Positions 1 to 12,365 are shown, counted from the first letter of the stretch. The stretch is DNA of 64,000 bases from Opisthorchis felineus (GCA_004794785.1 SJOL01004152.1:159332-223331), one strand, 5' to 3'. Made by a program: numbers and translations. The notes: generated by a model not told the origin, from the letters alone.

Positions 1-1204
1 TTCTGCGAGACCGTCTGTGACCGGCAAATGCGCGTAAGATGTTGGATGGGAACTCGGTGCAAAGTGCCTTAGGTCACCTACTGCAACGGAGTAGCCAGAA
101 GAATCGAAGAGCCTAGAGTTCGGATGGTTGGTATTGTGTACACACTCATCGGAACTTCTGAAAGGGGCAATCCCGGACGGCTGCGAACTCTCACTAGTAG
201 AGTGCAGACATCGTCTGTTGAGGCGCAGCGACCGACTGGCAGTATTCAGCGGGATAGAATGATTTTGTGTAGAGACACTTTTGGGTTGGATATTTACGAT
301 GGTTGGACAATCATCCCGCCGATTGGGGTGGAGTTGGGTTGGGGGTGGGCTGTTGGTAGCGGCCGCAGTGGGGGAAAACTGGCGTGCAGAAGAAAGGAAA
401 CGAGGTCCCTCACAAAACCGTGAGCAAATTGATGAACGGTCCGGGGAAATGCGCCTATTCAGAACACGCCTATTGGCCTTTGGAGGGATAGGTGGGGGCT
501 GCTCTGGATTCCAAGGTGGCCGCTTAATATCAGCATGCTGGATCAGTTTGGAACTGCATGGCAATGTCGGTGAAGCTCCGAGACTAGCCGCAGACTCGAT
601 ACCCGTGTCGTCTGTAGTAGTGCCAGAGGTCACGGACGCCGTGGCGGTTGTTGTACAGAAAACAGAAATTTCCGTCGGTGATGTTTCTGTAAGTAGATGA
701 GGGAGCTTATGTGGTCGATTACATTTACATGCGGGATTCTCTCGTGGCATTGCATGCTCCAGAGTGAAAGCTGAAATGAAAACGAAAACGAAGTTCAGAA
801 GACCAAGTTTGGGAAAATGGGGATACCAGCCTCAAAACCAGAGCTAAAAAAACAATAGAAAAATACAACCTAATGTTTCATAGGCTCTCCTAATTGTCTG
901 ATTAAGTGTTTGAAGCTGCAAGCACCTGAAAATGTTTGCAGTCGGCTAGCAGCGGGCCTCTTCCCCACCCACTCTTTCCTATATTCTCTTTGAATACGGC
1001 AGTAGCGACACTAGTGTTGCTGGCTCTGATGATAATGATCTAGCTAAACGAACTTTCAGGTAAAATGGTGTGATGGGCGATCTCACATGCTTTGGATGCT
1101 TAAGTGGAAGCGGCGCAAGTAACGGTCAACGGGTAGAAGAGTGACGAGAAGTTTGGCTGCCGTCGTGGTAACCTAAGGAGCACTAGTGATATGCACAGTG
1201 CAAG
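1..1204. other. No identifiable gene
   Basis: Open frames of up to 139 codons lie at 124-423 and 281-700 but show no family motif, no splice-site arrangement and no repeat match elsewhere in the window. I see nothing here that I can support. Confidence 0.4.
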
Positions 1205-1312
1205 ATATCGTTCAGCCGTAACATCCTTTCAGTGCCTAGCTGCCATGCCATCCGAAGGATACATGAAGACTGGCATATTGTGAGGTTGCCCAAGCCTAGA
1301 CAGGAGACATAA
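1205..1312 (-). repeat. Degraded tRNA-derived SINE, 3' part
   Basis: Read on the minus strand this matches the 3' half of the SINE seen intact at 12376-12560. The words for the CCTAGCTGCCATGCC and GTTGCCCAAGCCTAGACAGG segments are recognisable, with many substitutions. The tRNA-like head with the B box is missing or unrecognisable, so this is a head-less or decayed copy. Confidence 0.55.
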
Positions 1313-2165
1313 CTGTAAATGGATCCCAATGACGTCCTTGCTGGTAGCTTCGACACAGATTGGCTGAATATTCGAAAACATGCAGGCCGCCATCAAGACG
1401 GTCAACCTCCCAAATGAAGCGATCTTGAACATATGAAGATGAGAGACCATCCATTCCATTTTCCATAGATTTTTGGTGTCAACACAGGTGACACTAGTAG
1501 ATAGGGTTGGTCAGTGAGTGATACAGTCGAGCAGGCTTAATGCATGTCGCGGATTACGGGTCCTTAAGCATGAAGATCTGAAGCAAGGTTGGCGAACTTT
1601 GCAACTCCACTCTGTTTTCAATGAAAACAAAACAAAGTATGGAGTTTGAATCCCAGAACGACCAAAATCAGATGGGATAGCAGCAAACTGTGATTTTAAG
1701 TGGTGCTAACAGCGACAGACCAACCCATGCATGGAATGGCGGTTCGATTTTCGGTTGGCGAAGAACGCGTTCGGACCGTGTTGGAGATACAAGGGGGATT
1801 GCAGTGTTCCCAAACAGGGTGGTTAGAAAGTAGATAGTACCTCTGGGCTTTGAGATGACCCTCAGTACTAGTGCATCCGCAAAGTCGGACGGAAAGAAGA
1901 GCGGTTCCGCGCACTATGATCTTGGTTCGAAGAATGGTTTCCGTTCCGTTCTACAAAGCAATCTTTAGTTGGAGGAAAGGTTTTATGGTAGCACTAATCC
2001 AAATTTTACCTTGATTCTGACCGAATAGTTAGAAATAATGAGGGATCCTAGGGGTTTGAGGGTACAAACCTTTTGGATAATACTCTGACGTTATTACTGA
2101 CGTTCATGTGCCGTTTTCGCAGGCTGGTAGCGACCACTTCCAGACCGACCATGGCATCAAGGGGG

Positions 2166-2344
2166 CAAGATGGCTCCGTGGTTAGAGCGCGAATTTATTG
2201 ACCGGAAGGTCTGTGGTTCGAACCCGACCCCTGCATATCGACTTCTCCTGTCTGGGATTGGGCAACCTGGTGGTGTCCCAGCCCTCGTACTTCCTTTCGG
2301 TGGGGTGGCGGCTAGGCACCGAAAGGGTGTTACACTTAAATGAT
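2166..2344 (+). repeat. tRNA-derived SINE
   Basis: A full-length copy of the window's main SINE. The head carries an A-box-like TGGCTCCGTGG and a B box GGTTCGAACCC, the two internal RNA polymerase III promoter elements. The body continues through the GGGCAACCTGG segment to the GGGTGTTACA 3' end. It is about 10% different from the copies at 12.4, 15.4 and 17.0 kb, so it is somewhat older. No clear target-site duplication was found. Confidence 0.85.
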
Positions 2345-2415
2345 TATCTCTTTAATCATGGCAGCAAGGTGATTGGTCTCGTCGACCATAGATCTAACAC
2401 TGTCAAAGCCATAGG

Positions 2416-2760
2416 CTAGACGCAGTCTGCGTCAGACACTCGTAGGTTTAACTTGATTCCACAGTAATTCCTAAAGGTTTGCTCGATTATTTGGTCGATG
2501 GCTAGTTTAAAGTGGAGAATGATGAAGAGAATCCCTGTCGTTTTCGGTGCGTAGAATGAAACTGTAGAACTCCTCACCACACACCCAAGGCCGGAGTTTA
2601 GTAGCGGAATAGCACGATCCCATAATTGTACCAGATCGGATGGCAGTCCGTCGTTCAGCATTAGGCTCCACAACGCACCACGTTCTACTGAATCGAACGC
2701 TGCGTAAAGCCCACCAACAGCGAAGTGGGGCACCAGTATTCGCCAGCGCAACTAAAATTA
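2416..2760 (-). pseudogene. RTE-like reverse transcriptase fragment
   Basis: The minus-strand frame contains GLYAAFDSVERGALW followed by a G-L-P-S-D-L-V-Q-L segment. This matches the catalytic block A region of non-LTR reverse transcriptases, normally F-x-D-F-x-A-A-F-D-S-V-D-R. The first catalytic Asp sits in AAFDS, while the D of the preceding F-x-D is replaced by Gly-Leu. Further on, ILFIILHFKLAIDQIIEQTFRNY matches the segment after the GCPLSP motif, but the SSGVRQGCPLSP stretch itself is frameshifted. It is about 110 codons out of a roughly 900-residue protein. It is dead and lies opposite in orientation to most RTE copies here. Confidence 0.75.
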
Positions 2761-3749
2761 ACCTGCCATAGTGAAGGTACTGAATCAGCAAACGAAGTTT
2801 ATGCGTATTGATCCGTGGTTTCAGCTCAATGTTCTCATCATCCAAAACTCACCTTAGGATTTTCTATCGTACGAAACCATTTGAAAATTCATATTTGACG
2901 AAATGAGGAAATATCGCACTGATTATTCCTGCAACATGACGTTACGCTACTGCGTCGTTATCATCATTAGCCATAAAAACCGCGTACTTGCCGTACAGTG
3001 CTTATAGCTGCCACAGTTTCGTTCACTGGTGCTTTGGGAAGGTGGGGTAGATAGCTGCGCATTGGAGGCTGTAGCTGCTATAATTGATGTGTAAATACAG
3101 GGTTGTAAGTGGACTTTTCATTGGGGAGTTCGGATGCATGAGCGCCATTAAGGGTCAGAACATTCCCGATGTAGACTCGTGGCATAAATTATTAACGGAA
3201 AGTGTGAAGTGCATCCATAAAGAGATACCGTTATTTCGAAAAAATCAAAGCTGTTCACACGTGAGAAGGGAAAACCCTAGACTCGAAGTTATCGACATAA
3301 GTGTGTGCCAATCTCGGGGGAGTAAATGCTTACGAATCTGCAACCATGAAGTAATCACACTATTCTGACGTCAAAAAGTTGAAGAGAAATTGAGTGAGTA
3401 GGCACCCCGAAGTCAACCGAATTGGTGTGGTGGGCATTTGAGATAACGGTCTACTCTGCTAGGGGTTTTGGCACCCAACACTAACAGCAAGTGATATAGA
3501 TGTGGTGTCTGACAAGGACACTCGTTTTCTCTATTCGTGTTTAATTTGACAGTCAACAAGATGATGGGAGGTCTTCAACACCCCGCTGTTCAAATAACTG
3601 ACGAAAAGCTTGTCGCCTAAGAATATGAACACGAATTTGTTCCTGTCTTCAGAGTAGAAAAATGTATAGACTTTCACGGATGAACTGACTAGGTCATGTG
3701 CTTTGCACACACATTATATATGGTCACGCTTCTGGACATTTATGCATCG
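2761..3749. other. No identifiable gene
   Basis: A 94-codon plus-strand frame at 3084-3368 has no recognisable motif. No repeat relationship to other parts of the window was noticed. Confidence 0.35.
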
Positions 3750-4410
3750 AACACCTCGCCTGCAGTGTACGGAGAGGTACTCGATGTTGTGGAAAGCTTG
3801 CATATTTTGGGAGTTATATTGGCTCCGACTGTAGTGTGACGGATGAGGTCAATGAACGAGTCACTAAGGCTCGAATCACGTTTGCCAAACTGAAACATCT
3901 AGGCAGCAAAGTGGCATATCACTGAATCTCAAGGGGTGTGTATATCGGGCTACAGTGTGGAATGTTCTGTTGAATGGCTTGAAGCGTGACTGGGGGGGGT
4001 GACTCCGGGGGCTGCCGGAACGAAACATCTTCGGATCTTAGAAAACCATTGTTCTAGAGGTATACCGCGTGTAGGCTGGTCCCAATGAATGCCCGAGCGA
4101 GATAATTGAAACACGAGTGTTCAGTTACACGGCAAACTTCAATCGAGGAATGTGGTCAGCACCATAAACTGCGGTGGTTTGGTCATGCATTGTGCATGCA
4201 TGCCGAGTTACCGATTGTCGAAAGAAATGCTGTTTTTGCGTCTAGTCCAGAGTTGCACAAGCAGAGATGTGGTCAACCAATGACCTTGTGGAATGGCGTG
4301 AAGATAATTACGAAAAGTCGGTGCAACCCACCTCCCGGGTTTCGCATAAGCCTCCAACCCGTGTGCATGGTTGGAGCCGTTGCAAAATATGCTTGCTAAC
4401 TGTCATCACT
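3750..4410 (+). pseudogene. RTE-like non-LTR element, 3' coding remnant
   Basis: In three frames this reads through the C-terminal part of an RTE-like polymerase. It starts with GSYIGSDCSVTDEVNERV and KARITFAKLKHL, which follow the RT thumb. It then gives TSIEECGQHHKLRWFGHAL, matching the conserved LRWLGHVLRM motif, and later a GQPMT segment. Frameshifts and stops separate the parts. Comparable copies lie at 6.7, 10.5, 17.7 and 60.6 kb, and all are 5' truncated, as expected from target-primed reverse transcription. Confidence 0.75.
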
Positions 4411-4471
4411 GCCGTTTCTGTTGCTAGTCTACCCATATTGCTTGAACGAGTGCCGCAAATGAAATAAAGTA

Positions 4472-4640
4472 GTTCAGCTGCAGCACCCCTTTGGCGCAAA
4501 ACGTCCATGCAATCCGGAGGGAGCACGAAATTTAAGACACCGCCAAAGCCCAAAAAAGGGTAATCGAAAAGCCGGGATTGGGTTCGAGCCACGGACTACC
4601 TGGCGCGTACATTCGAACCCCAACCGGTAAGCTATCTGGA
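4472..4640 (-). repeat. Diverged tRNA-derived SINE
   Basis: The minus strand retains a tRNA-like head with a B-box derivative (complement of GGGTTCGAGCC) and the 3' GTTACAGCTGAA-like end in altered form. The middle is rearranged compared with the main SINE, so this may be an older subfamily. Identity is low and boundaries are approximate. Confidence 0.55.
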
Positions 4641-5159
4641 GCTTGAATGAGTGTTTGGAGGCATCTACCAAGCATTCGCTTGATCCCTTGTCTTCCTTTT
4701 TTGCACAGTTAAGCTCCCGGGCAGATTATGGTGGTAGGCAATGAAGAACCATGTACTGCCCGGGATTACGATGATGATCAGCGTTGGCCGCTTTTCGGTG
4801 CGTAGCTGTCAGTAAACCCGAAGGAAGCCTGAGGGGATAGATTACTCTGTAGTCGGTCAGCCATGAACAACCTTCCGTTTCCCGTTGAGGATGTGACCAA
4901 AGTTACCACATTCTGTTACTGGGCCACGATTTTTTTTACCTGCTTAATAGTCCTGTTTGAAACTACTCAGTCGAAACACAACCAAGGCAATGCCACACCA
5001 ACCAATAATCTGCTACAATTGAAAATAAAAAAATCAGTATGGCTCTGCCAAGTTGGCCGACTGTTGAAAGAAAATGCATCTCAAACGATCTAGTCGATGT
5101 TAGCAATATGACCAATTTGTGAAAAGGGTAGAATTGCTGATACAACACCCGTCGTCGCC

Positions 5160-5336
5160 GTCGTTCAGCTGTAACACTCTTTCAGTGCTTAGTTGCCGTG
5201 CCAACTGATGGAAGCATGATGGCTGAGATACTCGCAGGTTGCCCAGGCCTAGACAGGAGGGGTCAAGATGTCGGGGTTGGGTTCCAACCACGGACCTTCC
5301 AGTCAGTAAGTTCGCCTTAACCACTGAGCTGTCTCA
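5160..5336 (-). repeat. tRNA-derived SINE
   Basis: A nearly full-length minus-strand copy. It begins at the SINE 3' end (complement of GTTACAGCTGAACGA) and runs to the tRNA-like head, with a B-box complement around 5278-5290 and an A-box complement near 5322-5334. Divergence from the youngest copies is moderate, and no target duplication could be placed. Confidence 0.85.
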
Positions 5337-6289
5337 AGATCATTTCAACACCGCTCATCCGTGGGACGTGGATCAAGAAGACACACTGTTATTTGGACTT
5401 TTCCTTCAGCTCTTCAAACATCCATCCATCTTAAATAGCCTGATATTTCTGATGTTCCGCCGGCTACACCCAACGACACACAAATCCCAGATACCAACGA
5501 ATACGAGCCCTTGCCGAATACTTTTAAGCAGCAGTGAGCCTATTAAGAGGTCCGTGAGAGCCCAGTAACCAAGTAAAGAAGGTTCGTGCACTGTCTTATA
5601 AGAAATACCACACTTCATTTGCAATGAATGACAGTAACAACAGTATTACGGTTCGCAGTAACATTGACCTATTGCCGCAGTCTAGTTTTGTTGCTGAAAC
5701 TTTCTGTTCCATCACTGGTTGACAGAATACGTCTATTTTTGTACGATTGTTGTTATGCATCATCTGGTTCTCTTCTAACATACATCGTCAGTGCTTCACT
5801 TGTACATTTCACACCATTTTGATTAAAGCCTGCCTGAAGAGGTTTGGCTTATATCCCCACAGATTCGATTGACTTTTACCTGAGGGGTATATCACTGCAC
5901 GCACCTCCTTGGCGTTCGTAACTAACCGGCGCCCTATCAGTATTTAGGCTCCTAAGCTTGCCGTGTTTGAGGAGTTCCCATACGTTGTCATAGTAATTGG
6001 TTGATGGTATACAGCAGTCTGACAAGAGAAACTCTTCAGTGACAGTCCACAGCAGACACTCCGCCAGATCCCTATGAGTATTTATTTCTGGAGAGACCCA
6101 ATATACCCCATGCAGTCCCTTGAAGAAGAACCATGAAACCTACGTCCTCTGTTGCAGTATAGCAGAAGACAAAATTCCAAAGGTCAGATGTCATTCTTGA
6201 ACGGAGTAGGCTTAAGATGCACCAATGCATTCTAAGGTTCGAAGCCTGGTTAAGCCATCTGAACAAATTCAAAACTAGAACAGGCAGGA
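5337..6289. other. No identifiable gene
   Basis: Contains small open frames on both strands (for example 5239-5568 plus, 5596-5781 minus) without recognisable domains, and no repeat match that I could see. Confidence 0.35.
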
Positions 6290-6612
6290 GACAGGACCTT
6301 ATCATGGTGGCGGTTTGTGTACCTGTGTGAACCACTGAGCTATAATGACATCCACAGAGCTTATCATACCAGGTTGGCAGCGTACCGGCACCTGCTCGCT
6401 GCCTTTCGGTCAGGCTTTGGTTGATGGACCTACTCGCCTTTCTGTTTAGGTGCAGATGCCCTGACAGAATACCGGCCGCATAAACCCGTGAACTTCACAA
6501 CTAGAAATTTTGTCACACCACATCGTTAGTCACGTCAACCGGTGCCCCTTACTTGCTGCATACAGCAAGGTGGCCAAGTGACAGTATGCTACTGCTGAGA
6601 TCTCCCTTCTTG
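6290..6612. repeat. Dispersed repeat D, copy 1
   Basis: Shares an ordered set of segments with 10080-10460: TCATACCAGGTTGG, then a block around the words GGACC and TCTAGGTG, then a block ending with a CTGCATA motif and GCTACTGCTGA. The minus strand near 6320-6345 has a tRNA-like TAGCTCAGTGGTTCA, so D may itself be a tRNA-headed SINE. The family is unnamed here, and orientation and ends are uncertain. Confidence 0.5.
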
Positions 6613-6654
6613 CACTTTCATGTATCTTTTCTCTCAGCCCGCGCCTGGCAAATA

Positions 6655-7445
6655 GAAAGCGTGAAGTCATGCTTCAGGACGTGCAGTCTTTGCACGTATC
6701 TCTCTCTCTTGCAGTTCTGGGAGATATAATGGACGTTGTAGAGAGCCCTACATACCTCGGTACCTGTATTAGCTCTGACGGAACTGTCTGATGGAGTCAG
6801 TGCACGAGCCCGGAGGCACGGATCAGCTTTTGTTAGCTTGCACCATTTGTGGCGTAACAAAGGCATATCACTAAGTCACAAGGGCCGAGTGTACCAAGCC
6901 ATAGTAAGAGGTATGTTGTATGGTTGCGAGGCATGGCCACTGCGGGCAGACGACCTTAGGGGTCATCAGGTTTTTCATCACCGATGTTCCAGAACAGTTG
7001 CTGATATTGGATGACGTCGACGAATGCCAAACGAGATGAGTAGAAAACGGGTGTTTGGTTGTGCAGCACGTGGAGGGAAAAGTAACACCATCAACTGTGG
7101 TGGCTCTGTCATGTCCTGCACATGTCGAATCATCTTTCGAGACGAGTATTTTTTTCTGTGCCTTCTTCAGAATGGCGCAAAATGCGCGGTGGACAATGTG
7201 GGGCATGACAGAAGGACGAGCTTACGAACTTGGATGTGGTCTGTGTGGTTAATCTTTCGGAATGAGATGCCCGCAACACGTTCTGTATTTGTTGGGAGAC
7301 ATTGGAGGTGATGGCGGTTATTCGATATCAGTGGCGTTCGTGTTATCAGTTTCTTTCCAGCTTGTCTGATTGAGCGTTTGGAGGTGTGGGCACCTCGATA
7401 GGCTCGCACCATGCTCCTCCAACGTTGTCTTTCTTTCAATTTAGA
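6655..7445 (+). pseudogene. RTE-like non-LTR element, 3' coding remnant
   Basis: Translation gives DVVESPTYLGTCISSDGTV, the start of the post-RT region, then pieces of the ARISFANLRHLW region and the VYQA and KRVFGC motifs in shifted frames. At 7290-7400 the 3' end matches the R-C-Q-W-R-S-C-C-Q-F tail and the TGAGCGTTTGGAGGTGTGGG trailer that also follows the RTE copy at 10.5 kb. There are multiple stops and frameshifts, so it is inactive. Confidence 0.75.
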
Positions 7446-7929
7446 GTTTTGAATACAATTAAATGAAGCTTGTCGTTAGAGTGAGGACTTGGTACAAAAA
7501 GCCGTAGCATTGGGAAAACGATCGGGAGCAAAGTGCTCTTCTATCAGCACCTGAGCATCGTAACAGAGTGGGATGTCATCAACAGAATTTACCCAGCTTC
7601 TTTTACGAAACTTATACTACATCAACCCACGGCAAACAAACAGACAAACATTAGTTTGGCGTTTCGGATAGGAAGTAAGGTCATGCTCACTACTGGGATT
7701 TGTTGTGCCTTGTAGGGTCTCCAACCACTTCCAAGGATAGTCAGACAAGCCATAGACGGCAAAGATCTCACAGCTCTTGGCTTGACTTCATTTCGCGTTA
7801 TCATGCTATGGCCCCCGACGAGGGTTTGGAACGACAAACGGGGTTTTCTTTGGTAGGCTGGAGTTGAAAATGCACACGGTTGTTGGGCGTGTTCCAACCA
7901 CCTTTGCATGGTGAGACTTCGCGGTTGGG
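7446..7929. other. No identifiable gene
   Basis: Only short open frames without motifs (for example 7533-7715 plus and 7622-7909 minus). Nothing supported. Confidence 0.3.
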
Positions 7930-8015
7930 AATCCTTGAAGCTCAGATGGCATAAATGGTGGTTGGTTCGTTCGCTGATTTAGGCAAGTTAGTTGCAAACG
8001 TTTCTTTAATCGGTA
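7930..8015 (-). repeat. Dispersed repeat E, inverted copy
   Basis: The minus strand reads GAAACGTTTGCAACTAACTT followed by a word close to TCAGCGAACGAACCAACC. This is the core of repeat E, which recurs at 8195, 17925 and 30515. The core in several copies can be translated as S-S-A-N-E/K-P-T-T, but no longer frame is conserved. Confidence 0.5.
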
Positions 8016-8194
8016 TGGCGCCGTCAGTGCGCCTCTGTGAAGCGAAGCGTAGGGATACGTCGGTGGTTGTCCTGCAAGTGATCATGTGTGCTGCTGGTCG
8101 AACTGACCGCCCAGTCAAATAGCTAGTCATAATTGGAGATCAGTGTTGGCCAGCAGCAAGTATGTTACTACACGCGCATCACCACTCAGTGCAT

Positions 8195-8310
8195 AACAAC
8201 TGACGCACCGCTACGCTCCGGCTAATAAAGACACAGTAATGATGTCACCTCGGTTAGTAATGAGACGTTTGCAGCCAAATTATCTAGCTCAGCGGACGAA
8301 TGAGTGACCA
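8195..8310 (+). repeat. Dispersed repeat E
   Basis: Contains ATGATGTCACCTCGGTTAGT followed by GAGACGTTTGCAGCC and AGCTCAGCGGACGAATG. This is colinear with 17925-18060 and 30515-30605, and forms an inverted pair with 7930-8015 about 200 bp away. Boundaries are estimated from the shared words. Confidence 0.5.
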
Positions 8311-9339
8311 TAACGAGGATTGTATGCTACCGTCATTATGGACACACTGCAGGAAGCGAATCCATACTATGTTTATAAAATAGTGATTAGATGTTCAGTT
8401 AAGTTCAGTCCACTTATTTAGCTTTAAAGCCAAAAGTAAGCTGGCTCCAGCTGGCATAGACATACGGAAATGAGGGGACAGCCAATGCGATGACTCAACC
8501 ACTTCAACGACAACGCCACGACAACACCGCCGTCGTTCGCAGTCCAAGGATGCGAAGTGTTGTCTCCGATGAAAGCCAAAACCGGCGTACAACCCGTACA
8601 CGGTCTACAGCTGATAATGATGATTTCCCATATCAAAGCAAGCATCGACTTTTTACAACCAAAAACCTAGCTGCCACTAAGTTCTGAAGACGTGCTTTGT
8701 TTCATCGTTTCCGTTTTAGCTAACGGTGTGCCGGTCTGAACGCGGCAGAAATTTTCCGCCATCGATTCATCCTATCCTGGTTCGCTCACATCTAGCCTCC
8801 AGCTTTCATTCTGACGTAATAAGGAATATTTTTGTTGTTACCAATAAAATCCTAGTGACAATGGTGCGCCTGAACATCTTCGTGGATGCCAATTACGAAA
8901 GCATCCCTCCATCCAAGTTCGACAACAGTCTGGGGGCTGTTTGCGACCACGAATGACATGATTGCTGAACCACTGTGGTCACGCCGAAGACGAGACAGCG
9001 CTCTTCAACCGTCCATTGTTTTTCCAACCCATTGCTCCTATTGTTCACGTCCTAATTTGAGAAGGCAACATCCTGTTTTTTTACTTTACAATCAGTCTCA
9101 TACCTTAATCAGCGTATTCTCCCATCCTCTTTCAAGACCACGAGCGCATGGGGCTACCAAACCCTATTGTCTACATAATCCACTCAGTCGTCTAGAAGTG
9201 TACTCTGGAAATACCCTTCCGTCCCCGTGTGCAGCTGAGCGTTTCTCGAGGTTTATAGGGACCAAAACGCTCCTGCGGCGGTCGCTCACAGATACGAGGT
9301 ACGTTCAGGTTTTTTATAAATAGGATTCATTTTGGATTA
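8311..9339. other. No identifiable gene; open frame of unknown nature
   Basis: A plus-strand frame of 145 codons at 8886-9323 is the longest here. It is rich in Ser, Arg, Pro and His, with no domain that I recognise, and its start is arbitrary. I would not call it a gene without transcript evidence. Confidence 0.25.
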
Positions 9340-9985
9340 CTTCAATAAGTCTGCTGCACGGGTTGGTTTGCGTTTAACACCTGTGAAATGTTGCCAGTAG
9401 ACTGTGGGGAATAAAGCCCAAACCCGATGCTGCAGGCCAGCAGAACGACGTGATAGATAAATTTGGCCACCTGAGCAGTTGTTAAGTTCCGGTGGACCAG
9501 GCGGAGACGAGATTACATCTCGAGTCGGGAAGGCCAGGGCAGCTTTTGCCAACCTTCTACACCTATGGAGCCGGCGTGAAATCAGTTTGTCCGTCTGCAG
9601 TATGGATCAGAAATGTGGCTTGAGTGCAGGAAATGTTCGAAAACTTAGCGTGTGACCACCGGTATCTCTACAGCATTGACGGAATCTGGTGGTAACATCA
9701 GCCTGGCAATGCTCAGGTAGGCCGGATATTTTGATGAAGGAACCCTTCCGCGAAAGATAAGGTATCAACGCTTGATAGGTTAGAACATATGCTTCGCATG
9801 TCAGAGGGCCGTCTACCTCGCAGAGCTCTTTTTGTTCAACCTTGTGCTGAGTGGAAACGACCGAGATATGGACAGTCTATGACCTGTCAACGATGTACGA
9901 AAACAATAGCCAATAACCTCGATCACGCTGAGAACTTCCGTCTCGCTGGGATGGGGGCCATGTGACTCAAATCCTCAACGCTTAA
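9340..9985 (+). pseudogene. RTE-like non-LTR element, post-RT remnant
   Basis: The segment GKARAAFANLLHLWSRREIS can be read around 9515-9590 in shifted frames. It matches the copy at 13.7-13.9 kb and the one at 57.2 kb. Further on come FDHRCL-like and LRWLGHVLRM-like positions, the latter as A-S-H-V-R, then an arginine-rich end. There are numerous stops. No 3' terminus is preserved. Confidence 0.7.
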
Positions 9986-10079
9986 TTACGCTGGCACCGT
10001 CACGAAGAGACTGGGCCTTACCGTGGCGCGACGGTTTGCGCACCTCAGCGACCCACTGAGCTCTACTGGGCGTATCCCC

Positions 10080-10460
10080 GCGACACTCACAGAGTCTCTC
10101 ATACCAGGTTGGTTAGAGATTTGACAAACAGTCTCCTGGTACTCTAGGTTGGAGCATGTGGCGACTTGTTTCGTAGAAATGGTAATGCATCTTCTTGTCC
10201 CGCCAAACCGCTGCCTTGTGGTTAGGATTTTGAGCCAAAGACTTTGGTTGAGGACCCTAATCGTCCTCCTGTCTAGGTGTGGGCGTCCTGAGAGTATCCC
10301 AGCCCACGTACAACCATGAAACCTACGTCTAACGATAAACTCATGCCACATCGGCCGTCGCGTGGTGCCATCAGCCGGGTCGCCTTATTCACTGCATAAA
10401 GCAGAGCGGGTAAGCGAAAACAGGCTACCGCTGACGCCTCCCTTCTTTCTTTCCCCCCTC
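10080..10460. repeat. Dispersed repeat D, copy 2
   Basis: The clearest copy of repeat D. It is colinear with 6290-6612, and the reverse complement of 16280-16505 matches its second half closely (for example the words CTAATCGTCCTCCTGT and GCGGGTAAGCGAAAA are shared). Near 10040-10075 is a tRNA-like GAGCTCAGTGGG word on the minus strand. Open frames on the minus strand here have no protein homology that I recognise. Confidence 0.55.
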
Positions 10461-10544
10461 TCCCAACCTCACTAATAACTCTCTCCTTGTAGGCCCAGTA
10501 CTTAGGACTGGTGACTCCGTTCGTCTGGCATCGGTTTTGCGTGC

Positions 10545-10870
10545 AACATCTGCTCGTCACATGGCGCCGACATCCCCAGGTATCCAGGATGGGGACTGCG
10601 TGATTCCCACCGCGCCTGGTTGGAGACGCTGGAAGATACGGCTGTCAACCGATGTCAGTGGCGTTCTTGTTGTCAGTTTCTATCCAGATTGCCTGAATGA
10701 GTGTCTGGAGGTGTGGGCACCTCGGAATGATGGTAGGAAGCTAGCACCAAGTCCCTTCCCCGTCCACCTTTATTCTTTTCTTCACAATAAGGCTTTGACG
10801 GCAGCGAGGCATCAGTGTTGAACACTGTTGTCATGCTGCCCATGATGATGACGATGACGCTGGCAGGCGT
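10545..10870 (+). mobile_element. RTE-like element, 3' terminal fragment with GATGATG tail
   Basis: Begins in the last codons of the polymerase, where L-E-T-L-E-D-T-A-V-N-R-C-Q-W-R-S-C-C-Q-F-L can be read at about 10620-10690. It continues through the shared trailer TGTCTGGAGGTGTGGGCACC and ends in GGCAGCGAGGCATCAGTGTT plus a GATGATGATGACGATGA tail. The same terminal words occur at 13896, 18384 and, inverted, in the short insertion at 18967-19037. This fixes the 3' end of the family. Confidence 0.7.
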
Positions 10871-11899
10871 CTCAATCACAAAGTCAGTGGCGTCTCTGCA
10901 TCGAAGCTATTGCTCTCAGTGTGTAATCAGTCAGTTTCTCGTTTCTTCAAACAACCACAGTGATTCAACACCAACCAGTTGATTAGGTCACCGCATAAAG
11001 CGCCCGGATATGTCTCCCCCGCTATCCCATTTCCCTGTGGCCGAAACTGTGACAAGTGAAACCAATCAATGTACCCTTGAGACACGGTTTATGGGTGGTA
11101 AACTGAAGCTAAACTGAAACTAGTGTCACCTCTGCGCTTAATGATCAGGATCAAAATGTGTCATTATCATTAGAACCGATAAGCCCGAGAGCCGCACTGG
11201 CAAGCTTCACTCAATATCACCGTCGTAGCGGCGTATGGAGCGATGCTTGGTTGGGTAGACCACAGCGAAGGCGAGTGTGTTGGTAATTGAAGAGTTTTAC
11301 AACACCCTCAAGGTGGTTACTAAAAATACCTAGGTTTGATGTGCTAATAGCCGCTGGTGACTGGGACGTCCGCAGCGGACCGTGCAATACCTCAACGTGT
11401 CACGTCTGAAAGTATGACTTTGGTTTGTTATTTTGGCTGAATTCGACCACTTATCTGTCAGGAGAATGCAATTCCGACATCACAAGAGGAGCAGGCTAAT
11501 TTATTGCTCGGCTAACAAGGTTGATTATGTCCTAGTGAAATTTGAATGGGTCTCATGGATACAGGATTCTAGTTATTTCAGAGGGACAGAAACAGCGGTA
11601 AAGTTGGATCGAATCATACTCTTGTATCGTCTGCGATTGGCAACTCGTCCGGAAACTGGCCTAGTTAGGAACTACACACTGCCGCTAGCGATTGCCCAGC
11701 TAGACAACAATACTAATATGAAACGAGTTGGAAGCGTTGTTTGGTGAAGTCAATAAAAACAGGCGATGCGGTAAACAGTGTTTATTTGTCGCATCCGGAG
11801 ACGCCTCGAAAGACTGCGGCTCCGAATCCGTCGCGACTGCTTCGGTCAGCAAGAAATTGAACGACCAAGTCCGGAATAAGCACAATTAGATGGCAGATT
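10871..11899. other. No identifiable gene
   Basis: A 104-codon plus-strand frame at 11433-11747 has no recognised domain. The words near 11040-11080 resemble the trailer of the RTE copies ending at 14560 and 57895 (a CCGAAACTG-like motif followed by loose CTGAAACT repeats), so an old element end may be buried here. Confidence 0.3.
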
Positions 11900-12365
11900 T
11901 GGGGTCAGTGCTCACCGTACGGATAGCTGTGCTGAAAGCCGTCGTCCTGGCCAGTACGAACTTCAAGCACACGCGCTCACATTGAGTTACATAGACGCCA
12001 CCAACCGCAAGGCAGCCGTGGACTTCGTAGGACCATCCGGCTATCAGTTACCGTTGGAGAGGCTCATGCCACCGTGCCGGGCCGGTTGTCACTTCGCTTT
12101 CCTCCAGCATTAAGCGTACCGAAGCTCAACAACTTCGACAAGTTTCAGTAGCTCAAGAGTATCGAGCTGGTCTGGCTAGAAAGCTACTGGAAACGCACAG
12201 TCATGAGGATGACGACGACTGGTTAGAGGTTGAGTGAAAGCAAGTAAGCTTTTAGTATTTAGGACTACCTGTCGGGGCCAGCCGATTCGACTGACTGAAC
12301 GCTGGATATCGCCGAGATCGGCAAGTCTTATTGCTGCCAAAAGGCCACACCAGTATGCAGATCCC

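Noticed and set aside
8886..9323. 145-codon plus-strand frame as a gene
   Set aside because: Composition is low in acidic residues, there is no domain, and no homologous copy or splice context.
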